64,000 bases of DNA from Acridotheres tristis. Its lineage: Eukaryota; Chordata; Aves; Passeriformes; Sturnidae. The notes under the pieces were generated by a model. That model was not told the origin of the DNA and did not search any database. It saw nothing but the letters and a program-made list of their open reading frames with translations. The stretch covers positions 11,789,976 to 11,853,975 of the forward strand of contig CM072889.1 of assembly GCA_037013685.1 (NCBI GenBank). The letters run 5' to 3'. Position numbers and translations under genes: made by a program. Of this stretch, positions 23,423 to 35,695 are shown in pieces. How positions within the stretch are numbered: the first letter of the stretch is position 1; each line of letters starts with the position of its first letter.

Positions 23423-26045
23423 ATACAGACACACACAGTTTTCATGTGTGGCCACATTTCCCAAAGATCAGACCTGAATCTGTGCTGCTATAAACAAAAG
23501 ACTAGACATAAAGTCAATAAACGTGACTTTACACAGCTATAAATCCTCTCATCCTGTCATCTTCCCATTCAGCCAAGAAAGATATGAGAATTATGTAGTC
23601 TCAGCAGCAGAGGTTCATAGCTCTGGAAGTAGCTGTGTTAGTGGTAGGCTTCATAAGGGCAACTCATGTCCCCTAAACTACATTTTCCTGCTGGAGCTGC
23701 TCACTGTACCTCAGCAAGCTGCTCATATGGAAGCTCTTTAATTTCTCCTGGGTAAAGTCAAACCAAATCTTTCCTATTTGACTGAAGAGGAATATAGTAC
23801 AACACACTAAAGCAGCAGATCCATCAGTCCTTGGGAGGTGAGGAAAGAGCAGCTGGGAGAGCAGCCTCAGCTTGTGGCTGTCAGATGAGGATGTTTGGCT
23901 ACAATCTAATTGTAATGGATGTCTGAGTCCACACATAGATTGATTAAAATTGATTAAGAAAGTCTACCTGACTCTTTCAAAGCTAAGTGAAGTCAGTGGG
24001 AAACAATCCTTTTCACTGAATTTTCTGATACTGAGTTAAAACCCTAGAATACTCTGTCATTAAATAATTTGGTTGGCAGAAAAAAACTGAGAAATTTAGT
24101 AAATCAAGGATTGGAGAACTAAATGGGGTTTGAAATGACACATTTGGTTCCTGGCTCTTCACAGATTTACTGCTTGGCATTTCTCAAGTTCACTGGTCTT
24201 TTTGGTCATCCCTTCCTAGTATGGATAGATATGACTGTGGGAATAATATTTCTCTCTCTTTTTTTTTTTTTTTTTTGAGGTCAGCTATCTCTTCTTTCAG
24301 TGTGTCTACAACACAATGTACCTGGGAGGTCTTAGCTGGGGTCCCTGACCTGCTTTACCAGACATGAAAAAACAACAACAAAAAGAAGTCAGAAACAAAG
24401 GGCAAAACGGGTTTCTTTACTTCTTTAGTGGTACACCAGAAACAAGTGTAAGGCTTGGAGCATGGCAGCCTGCTCCTACAGTTCCTCTGAAGGCTGATCT
24501 GTTCTGCTCTGTATTCAGCTCCATGAATACCACATTCTTCTTTGCCTTCCTACCTATAGTGTGACAGCTGTATAGCATACTATTCTTGTTTGCAAAATTC
24601 ATTATTTTCCACAATAGGCTGAGAAAACATCAGAATAAGGGAAACAAAGTTACTTTTAAAAATAAATTATCAGTCAGTGATATGTTCCTCTGTTTTTTAG
24701 TGAATAATATATACATTCATATAGTGACCATAATAATTCATGTTTTTTGACTTGGTATAAAATGCTGAAGAATGTCTAGTGATACCACTTTATCTATGGA
24801 TTTAAAGTTCAAGTATAATTCCAAAGTATTGTTAAATACAGCTTCACCTAGCTGTATATTTCAAAGTTCATGGGGTGTTTTATTTCTAGGCTTTAGATCT
24901 TTTAATTCAGCTAAAAAGTGACTTTAGTAAGTGACTTCTTAAATAATTTTAAAAATAGCACTCTTACACTGTAATCATGCCAGAAGTGATAGAGTAGCTG
25001 AAGTGTCAGAGCTTACGAATTGCAGCAAAGGTATCAGTGTCTTGGTGAAGTCTATGCCACCTGGAGAAGCAAGGCAACATTTTGTCTCTTTCAAATTAGT
25101 TAAAAGTTAGGCAGTAAAATGTTTATTGATCTTTGTCACATTCCTGCTCTACAATAACTTTGCTCATTTACTGTATGTAAGAATATCTTGAGTGTGCCTG
25201 GGACTGGGACACATCTGGGACTGGTCACCATCTTTGGTTGTTCTTGGCCTTGCAGGTCAACATTGTCCCCTTGAGGCTTTGAAGGATGGTTCTACTCAGA
25301 GAAATGCCTAAAAATGCTGCTACTTTTGTTGTCCTTGTATGGTATCTAGTTCAGATTTGCTTTGTCTGTAGGTAATAAGACAATGTTTCTAATTGTCAGC
25401 TCTTCATGTGTGATAAAGAATGAAAAGTGGAGCTGAATGTTTTCTTGACTTTGATATCAATAATTGTGGAGATGCTGGTGCATAGCTGAGGTGAGCAGTG
25501 TGTGACTGAGCAGTATCTGGCTTTTCTCATCTGCTCCGGCTTGAGGGCAGGGTGCTGAGAGAATGCTGATTTCACTGGTGAGGGTCTCCTGAGGAAGATG
25601 CTTTCCTGTGGCTGGCTGGTGTTTAGGTTTTTAGCTTCTCACTGCTGGGCTGCTCAGTGTTTGCAGCCTCTCAATGGTCACGTGAAAGAGTGAGATCGCA
25701 CACCCTGAGACACAGCACCCACAACTCAGGCCAAGCAGTGGCACTGTAAAGTCCTAAAGTGCACTTACAGAAATTTGTCCCATGATTTCTCTGCCTGCAT
25801 CTCAGCTGCCTGACAAAACTGTGTCCTCCTGTGAATCTGAGCAAAATGCAGTAGATTATAGTCTGCATGGAGCTATTCTAAGATATTTAAAAGTGAATAA
25901 AAAACAGCACAGGGAAACTAAAAATAACACTACCATTCTGTGGAAAGCATGGATGTACCACGACAGAAGCAGAATTAGGAAGGAGAAACTTAGCCTGGTC
26001 CAGTTAAAGGCAGTCGGGTTAAATTGATGCTAATGATGGTATGAA
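23421..26045. other. Non-coding stretch upstream of the CpG island
   Basis: No gene or named repeat was recognised. There is an 18-base T run at 24259-24276. CpG content is low until about 26.04 kb, where it rises sharply. Confidence 0.55.
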
Positions 26046-26374
26046 AATGTGCAGCGGGTTTGAAAGCGGCTTCTCCGTTCAGCGCAGATGCTGCAGCCCC
26101 TGGGGCGAGCTGTCGGTCTGTCCGCAGTGAAACAGCTGCGAGTTGTGCGGGCAGCCCGGGGCCAGCGCAGCACTGCCCGGGGCAGGGGCGGAAGAGCCCC
26201 GGGTGGTGCTCCCCAAGTGTCAGGGCTCGCCCGCCACCCTCGGGGAGCCGCAGGCCTGGCCCGGTGTGCGCTGGCACCGGCCGGGGACTGTGCAGTGCCG
26301 CCCGTTCCGATCCGCGGGGGCCGCGCCAGATCCCCCGGGAAGGCACCGACCCCTCCGCAGCCCTTTGCTCCGCT

Positions 26375-26424
26375 CCATCCATCCATCCATCCATCCATCC
26401 ATCCATCCATCCATCCATCCATCC
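26375..26424. repeat. (CATC)n tetranucleotide microsatellite
   Basis: About twelve CATC units lie inside the CpG island, about 150 bp left of the 50-bp minisatellite. On the minus strand it gives the apparent MDGW repeat in a chance frame. Confidence 0.97.
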
Positions 26425-26474
26425 CTCTCTTGGCCACATCTTCTGCCGACCCCTGAGCCACGTGCGCGGCCGCA

Positions 26475-26580
26475 CGGGTCCCTTGCCAGCCCGTTCCCCG
26501 CGGGGCCGGACGGGGCTCGGGGCTGTTTTACCCGCCGGTTCCCCGTAGGGCTGGACGGGACTCGGCGCTGCTCTGCCCGG
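26475..26580. repeat. Diverged edge units of the promoter minisatellite
   Basis: Two shorter, diverged copies related to the 50-bp unit run into the regular array. Both carry a CCCCG(C/T)(G/A)GGGC block, GGACGGG and CTCGG(C/G)GCTG, and the second ends CTCTGCCCGG. They look like the older edge of the array, as is usual where a minisatellite grows in its interior. Confidence 0.7.
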
Positions 26581-27010
26581 TGCGAGCGGTGCCGCGGGGC
26601 AGTCCCGGGGCTCGGCGCTGTTCTGCCCGGTGCGGGCGGTGCCGCGGGGCAGTCCCGGGGCTCGGCGCTGTTCGGCCCGGTGCGAGCGGTGCCGCGGGGC
26701 AGTCCCGGGGCTCGGCGCTGTTCTGCCCGGTGCGGGCGGTGCCGCGGGGCAGTCCCGGGGCTCGGCGCTGTTCGGCCCGGTGCGGGCGGTGCCGCGGGGC
26801 AGTCCCGGGGCTCGGCGCTGTTCTGCCCGGTGCGGGCGGTGCCGCGGGGCAGTCCCGGGGCTCGGCGCTGTTCGGCCCGGTGCGGGCGGTGCCGCGGGGC
26901 GGTCCCGGGGCTCGGCGCTGTTCTGCCCGGTGCGGGCGGTGCCGCGGGGCAGTCCCGGGGCTCGGCGCTGTTCGGCCCGGTGCGGGCGGTGCCGCGGGGC
27001 GGTCCCGGGG
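26581..27010. repeat. 50-bp GC-rich minisatellite with 100-bp dimer organisation
   Basis: Nine repeats of an exact 50-base period start at 26581, 26631, 26681 and so on to 26981, the last partial. Each contains GCCGCGGGGC, a (A/G)GTCCCGGGG block, CTCGGCGCTG and TTC(T/G)GCCCGG. From 26621 on, the variant base alternates strictly: TTCTGCCCGG at 26621, 26721, 26821 and 26921, and TTCGGCCCGG at 26671, 26771, 26871 and 26971. Two other variants also recur 100 bases apart (GAGCGGT at 26584 and 26684; GGTCCCGGGG at 26901 and 27001). The true repeating unit is therefore a 100-bp dimer. The array ends less than 300 bp before the predicted exon 1 donor. Confidence 0.95.
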
Positions 27011-27199
27011 CCGCGGCCGTGCCGGGCCGGGGCTGCAGGGCCGAGGCGCGGCCGCCAGGGGGCGCTGCTGCTCGCGCGGCGGGCGGGCGCACCTGGCGCG
27101 CGCGGGGCCGCGGGTCCCGGCCCGCCCCGCGCACACGGACCGGACCGGGACTGGGACCGGACACGGACCGTGCACACGAGCCGGGACCGGGACCGGCCC

Positions 27200-27295
27200 G
27201 CCGCCGCGCTGCCGGCTCCGCTCTCCCAGTGCCTGCGCGGCGGGGGACGCCCGCAGCCCGCCGGCATGGAGCCGTAGAGCGGAGCTGCTCTGGAG
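27200..27295 (+). other. Predicted non-coding exon 1 (start approximate)
   Basis: The right edge is the donor CTGGAG|GTGAGT at 27295/27296, a full consensus in the CpG island. The left edge is arbitrary because CpG-island starts are dispersed and I see no TATA box. The exon holds an ATG at 27266 with a near-ideal context (CCGGCATGG), but it meets TAG after three codons. The main start is therefore taken to be in the exon at 40058-40158. RNA data would be needed to fix the 5' end. Confidence 0.5.
27266..27277 (+). promoter_or_regulatory. Minimal upstream ORF (Met-Glu-Pro-stop)
   Basis: ATG GAG CCG TAG lies in predicted exon 1, 18 bases before the donor. The Kozak context is strong (GCCGGCATGG), stronger than that of the predicted main start (GTGAAAGATGA). 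Such minimal ORFs commonly reduce translation of the main frame. This is conditional on exon 1 being transcribed through this point. Confidence 0.45.
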
Positions 27296-30200
27296 GTGAG
27301 TCCTGCGCGCGGCGCTTCTCGCGGCAGTTCCCTTTTCCATTAAAACAGAAAAAGAAGAAAAAAAAAATGCCTCGGAAAAAGAAAAGTTCGTCCCTTCCCG
27401 AGCTGCCGCGCGTCGGACGGGGCTGAGCTGCGGCCGCTGCCCCGGGTCTGTCCCGCAGCCCCGGGGCGGGCGGAGGGACCCCGCGGTCCCGGGGCTCGGA
27501 GCGGATGCTCGGGGCCGGATCCGTCCGTGGCCGCGCGGCCGCTCCGCCGCTCCCCTGATCGAGCCTTGCTGCTGTTGGAGGCGCCGGGAATGTTTTCTGT
27601 CACGAAAGGGAGATCTCGGTTGGTACCGAGGGTTTCTCAGCCTCGCGAACGCGTGTGGGGCTTCCCGGGAAAAGTGTTACTGCCGGAGATTTAAAATAAA
27701 AACAGTAGAGTAGTTGCCTTTTGGGATGTTGCAGCGCGATGGAGTCAGTTGAAGTGGTGCCGGTGCTTTGGAGGCTTGTCCGCTCTGAGTTATCGTGGTG
27801 GGTGTTGAGCAGTGGGACTTGAAACCTCTGTTTGCCTCTGAAAGTTCCGTGACAATAAAGCTGCTCTGGTTTCTTTTGGAGTCTGATGGAAATCTGCTGA
27901 AGGGCACCAAACATTTCGGAACTGGCTTGGATTCAGCGGCTATTTTCAGAGAGCCTTTCCCTGGACTGCTGTCTCTGCTAGGATTCAAAGAATCGAAAGT
28001 TTCTGGTGGAAAATGCTGTAAGCTGATATTTCTCAAAGTTGTAGTAAGGTCTGTGTACTTTTGGCAATTTCTGCGACTGTTGGGTTAACACCCGAACTTG
28101 GGTTTGTACCGGGAGGGAGAACCCATTGTGGCAGGAGCCGGCACTTGGTAGTGCTCCTCGGCAGTGTTTACACTCTCTTTTTAAAAAATCCTGATTATTA
28201 AAAAAACAATAACATATTTTTAGTGTCTGTGTAAGGTTTGTGGATGTTACAGTACTACTACCAGAGTTTTCAGAGAATTGTTAGTGGTGGGGCAGGCGAG
28301 GTGAGCTGCTGCGGGCAGGGCCAGTTTCTCGGTGCCCAGGTGCTGTGTGAGCGTGTGTGCCTGTCGCGTTCTCGCCCGAGACCGGCTCTCATTCGCCCTA
28401 AACGCTTCCCGTCCGTGCCAAAAAGGGGATGTTGATTCTCATCGAGGCTAAACCTCTGCAGCTGCGTGTCTTTCTGTGGTGTCCGTAAGAGCAGGTGAAT
28501 GCCTGCCCTGCCGCTGGGTAGCGCATGGGAAGGAGATTCCCTGGGGAGGCAGGAGCGGGCAAGCCTGGATGGGGACATGGTGTCTGAAAGGCTTTGCTCG
28601 TGCCAGACCCGAGGCAGGAGGTAAGCCTGGGTGGAAGCTGATAGCGAGGCGAGTGCTTGCTTTGCGATAGAGTGACTGCAGAGGAGACAGTAGGACACGC
28701 AGGGATTTGGGATTTTGGGCTCCCTAAGCCAGCGGGTGTAATGCATGTGCAGTGAGGATGAGAAGTGGAGAGTTCTGGCAGTTCCCCGAGGCACAGGCAG
28801 CAATCTTTGGGAGCGAGTCCGTGATTCATCAGGGGCTGTAACTGGCGATGTGCAGGATGGCTTTCTGAGAAATCACTAAGGCTCGAATCCTGAGGATGTT
28901 TCTCTGGGCACAGGAGACCTCTTGCAGTGGGAGGACGGGGGCTTGGGCCGACCTCCGTGCAGAGTGCTTGTGTTGCTAGGCAGCAGCTTGCACCTCCAGC
29001 GTGCTCCAGATCCGAGCCTGCGAGGGGAGACCTTCCTCTCCTGAACTGAAGCTTTCCAGCTGGTGACCAAGGGTAGAAAGCACATATCCTGCGGGTGTGG
29101 ATGCAAGAGTATCATGCACTTCTTGCTTGGTCCTGGGTATTGCAGAGGGGTGGTCAGCTGGGAGCGTTCAGGGCTGTTAGCTGAGAACAAGACTTCTTTA
29201 TACTCACCCCCCTACTTGGGCTGCAGGCAAGCACGGGAGAGAGATGACTCTTTGATTGTTCCATTTGTAAGGCTTAAGAGTTCTCTGCAGAGCACCTTTT
29301 TTCTTTCACAGTACCTGGAAGCTCCTGGGAGGTTTATCTTCAACTTGTTTGCTGATTGATGCTTTAACAGTTAAATGGGGGGGAGGGAAAAGGGAGGAAG
29401 ATTTGCTGGGACAAGAGGTAGGATGGAAGGCCAGATGTACCACATAAATGCACTTAGCCAGCATGAGTCAATTTTAGTGGATGCCACACAATTGCTGGAG
29501 CCTCAGTGCACGAATGGCATCAGCCAGAATTGTTTGAACTGCTCTGTATCTCGCAGAGCAATGGAAAGCCTTTTAATTTTCAGAGCTGCCAGTCTGGTGG
29601 CTGCACTTTGAAGCAGTGCAGTAGCTGAAGCTGTCAGAAGCTAGCAGGGGGGGGACTGACCACTCTCCAAACAGAAGTCAGATCAAAAGAGCCTGAAAGG
29701 GTCAGGAAGGATTCATAGGCTGGTGTGGTGAAGGTGAGCTCAGCAGAAGGGCTGTTCTTGTGGCACAGATCACTTCTGATCGGGCAGGGATTGGTGCTGT
29801 GAGAGAAGGAGGAGGAAGATTCCCGGTTTGATTGAAGCCGCAGGCTCGGACCTCAGAAGAAGCTGGACTTGGCAGCCTTAAACCTGGATGGGGCTGCAGA
29901 GGAAGTGGAGGCAGGTAGGAACACACTTGCTGGTCTCAGGATCTCGTGGGTGTTGTGCTGTGCTGCTGTGGGATAAGCCTGAGCCATGGAGGCTTTAGAG
30001 TGGGTTTGTCTGAAGGTGTCAGGCAGCTGCTGGACACAGCACGTGTGTGAGGAGCCCAGCAGAGATGCAGATAGGCTGCTGGAGAGCAAAGAGGAGGGAA
30101 TGGGGACAGCATTGAGGCCTGTACCCCTTGGGATGCTCAGCCTGCTTGGAGAGGACAGGGGCATCCAAGCTGTCTGGATGGGACGTTCCTGTAAAGGGAT

Positions 30201-33200
30201 TTGGTTGGTTTGCATAGGCAGAGTAATTTTTTTCCCATTACTGTTCTCAGCTGTTTCCTTGGGAGAGAAGAATGAATAGGTGTTACAGTAATCTTAAAGC
30301 TATGGAGAACAGTGTCTTCTGTGTGGCATTTGGAAGGAAGAGACTGTTCTAAACTTCCCGAGCCTATGATGCCCTTGTGGGACCAGAGGTAGAAGAAAAG
30401 TTCCAAAGGAGCATGTGCAGCCAGTCATCCCTGCTGGCTGAGGTGGGGAGCTGCCAGGGATGGCTGGGACAGGTGGCCTTGATCTGTGTCTGAGGGAAAA
30501 GGCTGAGAAGTTGTGCTCACTGTGAGAAGTACAAATAAAGCATTTATAGTGTATGGACTTTTCCTGCTCTCTGAAACATTCAGGCTCAGAGTAATCTCTC
30601 ACTTCAAACTGAGGCTCAAGCTGAAAATAACAAGAGATGCTAAATTGTGAACAATTGTTAAACAGCCTTAAAGAACTGTGTCTGCTCTTCATTTCTAAGC
30701 CTTCCTCAAACAATGAAAGTCTGAGCTATTTATCAGGAGCTCTTTTAGCGCTGGAAGGGAAAGTGAACATTTAAAGTGTATCACAAAATAAAAAGGCACT
30801 TTAAGAGGCAATTTGCTTTTCAGGATGTCCAACTAAAAATAAATCTTTCTTTAAACAGCCTTGGAAAGAAAACAAAGAGAAAAGATTTTGCCCTTGCTGA
30901 GAATAAGGAAAATGTTTTTGCTAGCTTTGATGCTGAGGGTTTTCTCTGGCATCTGGTGCTAGATCCAGGTAAACCCTCTTGGAATTGGTGGTGAACTGAG
31001 GGATGTGTTATATTCAGTAACAAAGCTGGTGAGAGAGAGACACACACACTGTTAGAAACTTCTGTAGGGGCTTTGGCTAATCTTTTCCACCCCAAAAACA
31101 CTACAGAGAGTTCCACCCCTCTTTTTTTTTTTTTTTTTTTTTAATTTGACAGTTAATTCACAAGGATATCTATTTGACAGAGCAATTTCAGGGCACATAA
31201 AATATGTGTTTTACGTTTATTTTGGCTGCATCAGAACAAATCTCCATTATTTTCAAGATTTCTATAAAATGTGTCAAAGTAGCATTCTATAAGCAGTTTC
31301 TTATGGTTCTAATATTCTGGGAGATGTTGTTTCTTTGCTTACTTAATTATATTCTTGTTTTCACTCAGACAAATCTGGCAATACGTATGTGTAAAGTCCA
31401 GTCTCTCGTTATGTAAGGGGAAAAAAAAATCCTCATCAAGAATCTGTTTATCACTTTAAGGAACAGAGATGATGCCGAGTTCAGTGAAAGCAACTTGCCT
31501 CTGCTGACGGCAAAATGCCATGTCTGGCTTCTCTGGGACTGTTTTCTAAGTGGAAAACTGTAGATGAGTGTTTTATAAGGAGCCTGACAGCTGGTATGTC
31601 ATCTTTTCCTGTTAATTCTGTCTTCTTTGAGCATTATGTATTAGTTAGGAAAGCGTGTGGCCATGGATGAGATCAAGGAATGAATTTCTGAGCACATCGC
31701 ATGCAGAACTATTCTCACAGCCTGTTTCATTTATGTGCAGGAGTGATTTTGGACCAGATTTGCCATGAATAGTACAAATATTGTTATTTTGTTAATATTG
31801 CAGAGCTATGAGCGTATCTAAGAGCAGGGATAATGTCAGTAGGGCTGACAGTTACAGCTGTAGTCTCTCTGCTGTGTGGTCGTGGAAAGAGGCTTGTTTT
31901 AAAGGCTCTGTAAAAGCAGGGAACATTTCAGCATGCAGATGGCAGCCCAGTCTAAAATCTAGTTCTGTTTGTGCTGAGCACCTCCGTAAGAAACCTTGAG
32001 GAGCTCAAGGGGAACGAGAGAAGTGATGGGGAAAAAGAGGAGGGATGTGCTATCTTTCAGGATTGAGACCTCCCTTTGAACTGTCTCTCTTCATTTTTAA
32101 TAGCTTTTCTGCAAAAGCTGCTTGGGGAGCAGGGTTAGAATGGGTATGAAAGAAGCAAAGCATCTAATCTTTTGGGTTAATAATGCTCCTCGTGTAGTTA
32201 GCTGCGAATTGGACAGACTTCCTTATTGATATAAGAGCAGAGAGCAGTGAGTGAAACTGGTTTGGGTGAGAATGGCCTTTTCTCATCTCTTTTAATCTGC
32301 AATGTGTTCTCCTTTTGTTGTTGAGGCTCTATAGAGAGGAGCTGTGATCTCTGGCAGGGCTCAGGGCTCTCTAAAGCACTCAGGTGAAAACAACCATGAC
32401 CTGAGCAGTGATGTTTGTTCTGGGTGTCAGCAGCTGAAGAGCTGGAGTCATGTGCAGCCATGGTTTTTCTGGAATTTACAGGCTTTTTCAGTGACTCTGA
32501 AGCCTGAGAGTTCTCATCAGCAACTTGGTTTTTTTCACTCAAGAGATCTGAAAAGCAGGAGTCAGAGTCCTTTTATCCCAGGGCAGGCTGGCTGGGCTGG
32601 GTCTGAGAGTAGTCTGAGCTCGTCTCAGCACAGAAGAAATTTGCCATCCTGGGACAATGCCCAGCAACCTTGTCAGCTTTGAGAGGCATCTGTGGTCACC
32701 CATGGCTGGGGCTCCTCTCTCCCCTGAGATGACTGTGATTGCTGCTGCACTTTGCTCTGCATTAGGAACTTCCTGCTGTAACAGCATCAGTTCTAGGACT
32801 TAGGCTGATTCAAGGTGATTCTTAAAATCTCTCCCCTTTCCTCAGTTCCAGTGTACATGTTTAGCTTTCCAAATGTAGATTGTCTTCACATTTTCTATCT
32901 CTCCCCCAGTGGGCTTTTCTGTAAGCTTTTAAGTACTTCTTCAAGGTGGTGAGAGGCTAAGCCCCATTCTGTAAACCTAAACTCTGTCTCCGAGAGTCTT
33001 TACATTTCCTACAGTACTTCATGTTGCCTGAAGTACTGTATTGATTAAACCACAATCTGCAGGAGTAAGTATATGTAGAATATTAATAGCTTCTACTCTA
33101 GGGAGAAAAAAAGGCTGTAAATTAATTGGTCCATTATGTTGACCTCATAAACCATGAGGGCTTGCAGTACAGCTGTAATCCTCCTCCTACAACATGTATT

Positions 33201-34557
33201 TCACTTTGAATGTCTGTAAAAGGCCTGGGCTACTATAACTTAAAGCTGTGATACTGGACATGTATATCCATCTATTCTAGGATGTGTAGTTAGAATTATT
33301 GCCATGTTAAGGCTGAACAAAAGTTCTCTCTAACATCCAGGGTAGTGCTGAATCAGTACATCACTGATGGTGCAGCTGGCTATGAGGCTTAAAAAAGAGT
33401 AGCTAACTTTCCCACTCCTTTGTCATTCCTGTTCCTCCTTACAGTTGCTTTCTGTGTTTCCAAGTGCAGGAGCTGCTGCAATGAGGGGTGAGTACGAGTC
33501 AGGGATTTAAAATCTGGTTTGAAGATATACTGAACTTGAATTCTGTGTGAGTTGCTTAGGGAATCGAGGTCGGTGTGTGGTGTGAGCTGATAGACCTCCA
33601 TCTGCTAATCAGTGCTGAGTAGTCCTAGTTCTTCTGGTTTACAAATCTGTTAAGATGGGCTGCTTAGATTTTTATCAAATTTTCTTAGCAGCAATTTAGA
33701 TGTGTGTGTACATTGTATGCTCATCACTGTCTTTAGTGTTTTGATGCTATAGATATTGTAATCTTTCTCTATATTTGGAATATTTCAGGGGCTTTTCCCA
33801 TTTCCTGCCTTTTTTTTCCCCCACAAATGAATGCTATTTTAGGCACCTATTGGATCAGAAAGTTCTTGTACGAAAATGTTCTTGTATTAATGCTCACAGG
33901 GTTTTCTGTACAGGGCAAGCCAGCAATTTGCTCAGTGTTGTGTCTGATTACCACTTTACCATAACTAAAATCACTTCTACACTCTGCAGCCAGTTATGGC
34001 TGTTATTGGGTGTTGGCCATCCACCGTATTTTTCTTTTGTGCTTGGCACCGAGACTCATTTTTTTTGTTTCTGTGTTACACCGTAAGATTAATTTTAAAA
34101 CTTTAAGATTCTGCACTTTGTGTCTTCTACAGTTCCATTTGGAAGATATTTAACCTTTTAGTGGAAGCATAAAATATTTTCAAGCAAAACCTGGGTGTTA
34201 ACACCAAAGGTGTGGTACTGTTTGTTCTGAAATAACTGTTAAGATTCTGAGTTTATTCCTTTCACATCACAGAAGATCTGTGAGTTTTAGGTTTTTATTC
34301 CTTTTCTTTAGCACCCATTCAGCCGTTAGGGGAGTCACTACAGATAAGTATCATAACCTTGTCAGTATTTAGCTGTGGGTTCCCTCTGCTTTGTCAGGAC
34401 AAGACCTTACTTTTTCCTTGTTGTATTACTGTCATGCAGTGATACACTGCTGAGCCAGCAATAATCCCGGACAGTTTAGATGTTGTCTTTGTTGCTGTTT
34501 AATTACAGTTTGTATAATACAAGCACCGTGTTGAGCAGGCACACCATATTTCTCTCA
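27296..34557 (+). other. Intron 1, left part
   Basis: This part of the predicted intron of about 12.8 kb begins GTGAGT. CpG density falls over the first 1.5 kb. There is a 21-base T run at 31122-31142. Short frames at 28238-28829 lie in the CpG shoulder and overlap on both strands without a domain. No other gene or named repeat was recognised. Confidence 0.5.
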
Positions 34558-35344
34558 TGTCTTGGTTTTGGAGACAAATTTTAGGAGAAAACACTCTGGA
34601 ATGAGTATTTCCCCTAAAGAGAAAGGGCTTCAATAACTCCCTTTTCTTCTGCCAATGAGAGAAATGGATGCCAGGGGATGAAAGTGAAAGAGAGTAAAAC
34701 TGTTTATTAACAAAGCAAGATACCCACAAAGCACAGGAAAAAAAATTGAACCTTACACCTCATTCCCACCTCTCCACGTGGCTGAGAGGCAAAGATGGTG
34801 ACTGTCCTTCTTTGTTGCTGGGAAGGGAGGAGAAAAGCATTCACAGCAGCTGGAAACCTGTTGGATTTCTGGCGTGGGTCTCCTCTTCACAGCAGCCCAA
34901 GTTGGTGGATTTTAATTCCTTTCTTGTGCTGGTTCAGCTCCTCTGAGGTGTTGGGTTCCAGGTGGTCCCGCCGGTTCCCAGGACGGGCCAAAAAGAAAAA
35001 CAAATCAAAAAAAAAGCCAGTTCAAGGGAAAAAACCCAGGCAAAACCAAAAAGTTGCCAAAAGGATTCCCAGTACATTCTCCAGGCTAGAGGAAGGGAAG
35101 GGAAAGAGACTTTTGGCTTCGAGCTATAGCAAAAACTGATCTGACAAAAGGAACGATGTAGGGTCCCTGTGCTGGAGCCATGGATAGAGATTTTGAACAG
35201 ACCCCGGAGCTCCCAAGCTCCAGCCCCACTGCCTGGCTCATCTTTAATATACAGCAGCCACTTCTGCATAAAGCAGATGATTAGGTAATAAAATATCATC
35301 AAAAAATCATCCTAGGATACCTCATCTTTAAATTTCAGCTGAAC
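34558..35344 (-). mobile_element. Probable LTR-type element, right edge uncertain
   Basis: On the plus strand the block begins TGTCTTGGTTTTGGAG. On the minus strand it ends ...CCAAGACA and carries AATAAA (34703-34708) near the end, preceded about 540 bases earlier by a TATA-like TATATTAAAG (35242-35252). The overall look, with purine-rich stretches, a GGTTTTGCCTGGG block and the polyadenylation signal near a CA end, resembles songbird endogenous-retrovirus LTRs. I could not find a matching right end or target duplication, so the element may be truncated, perhaps by the adjacent LTR. No coding part is seen. Confidence 0.45.
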
Positions 35345-35350
35345 AAGGAG
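35345..35350. repeat. Target-site duplication, left copy (AAGGAG)
   Basis: AAGGAG directly before the LTR start at 35351 is repeated exactly at 35696-35701. Confidence 0.85.
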
Positions 35351-35695
35351 TGTGGTTGTTCAGGCCCAGAAAAACCTTTTCTGAGAGTTTTTCCCGTCCA
35401 GGCTTAGCCAGAGTTCTTTCCCAAATCTAGCTGTTTTTCTTTAATGTAAACTTAAAAAAAAAAGAATTAATAACAGAGATAAAAACACCTGGTGGATACG
35501 TGTCTAGACCTGTAAAAAAGTGTTACTTTCTCTGCACCAATCAACTTTATTCTGTCTTTGGAGTTGTGAGAAACTCTGCTTAAGCAGTGTGTTTTAGAAT
35601 AAAGTTGTCTCTTTCCTATCATGAAGAATAACCATATAATTGTGTGTCTTATTTCTGCCACTTCCAAAGGGTTAAGTCCTTAACCAACGGCTACA
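35351..35695 (+). mobile_element. Solo LTR of an endogenous retrovirus (family A, diverged)
   Basis: The 345-bp element reads TGTGGTTGTTC... to ...CAACGGCTACA on the plus strand, flanked by an exact 6-bp duplication AAGGAG. It aligns in order with the minus-strand LTR at 20006-20392: GAATTAATAA, ACACCTG, CCAATCA, the GTGTGTTT(C/-)T block, GAATAAA(G/C)TTGTCTC, a TATCATGA block, TCTTATTTCTGCC and CGGCTACA. AATAAA is at 35598-35603. The TATA position seen in the other copy has decayed here to a CTTAAGC-type sequence, so this is an old, probably inactive copy. No internal retroviral sequence adjoins it. Confidence 0.88.

Larger units (their letters stand above)
26050..27650 (+). promoter_or_regulatory. 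CpG island promoter
   Basis: Base composition changes abruptly at about 26.05 kb from AT-leaning, CpG-poor DNA to very GC- and CpG-rich DNA. It returns gradually to background after about 27.65 kb, with a weaker CpG shoulder at about 28.3-28.7 kb. Inside are many GGGCGG/CCGCCC (GC-box) motifs and no TATA box near the predicted exon, as is normal for CpG-island promoters with dispersed start sites. A (CATC)n microsatellite and a 50-bp minisatellite occupy its left half. A consensus donor at 27295/27296 supports transcription on the + strand; divergent transcription cannot be excluded. The long overlapping frames through the island (up to about 427 codons on both strands) follow from the lack of stops in GC-rich DNA. 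Confidence 0.85.

Noticed and set aside
25990..27426. Very long overlapping open frames on both strands (up to about 427 codons) through the CpG island
   Set aside because: They exist in several frames at once because GC-rich repeat DNA has few stops; the peptides only mirror the 50-bp and CATC repeats, with no domain and no splice logic.
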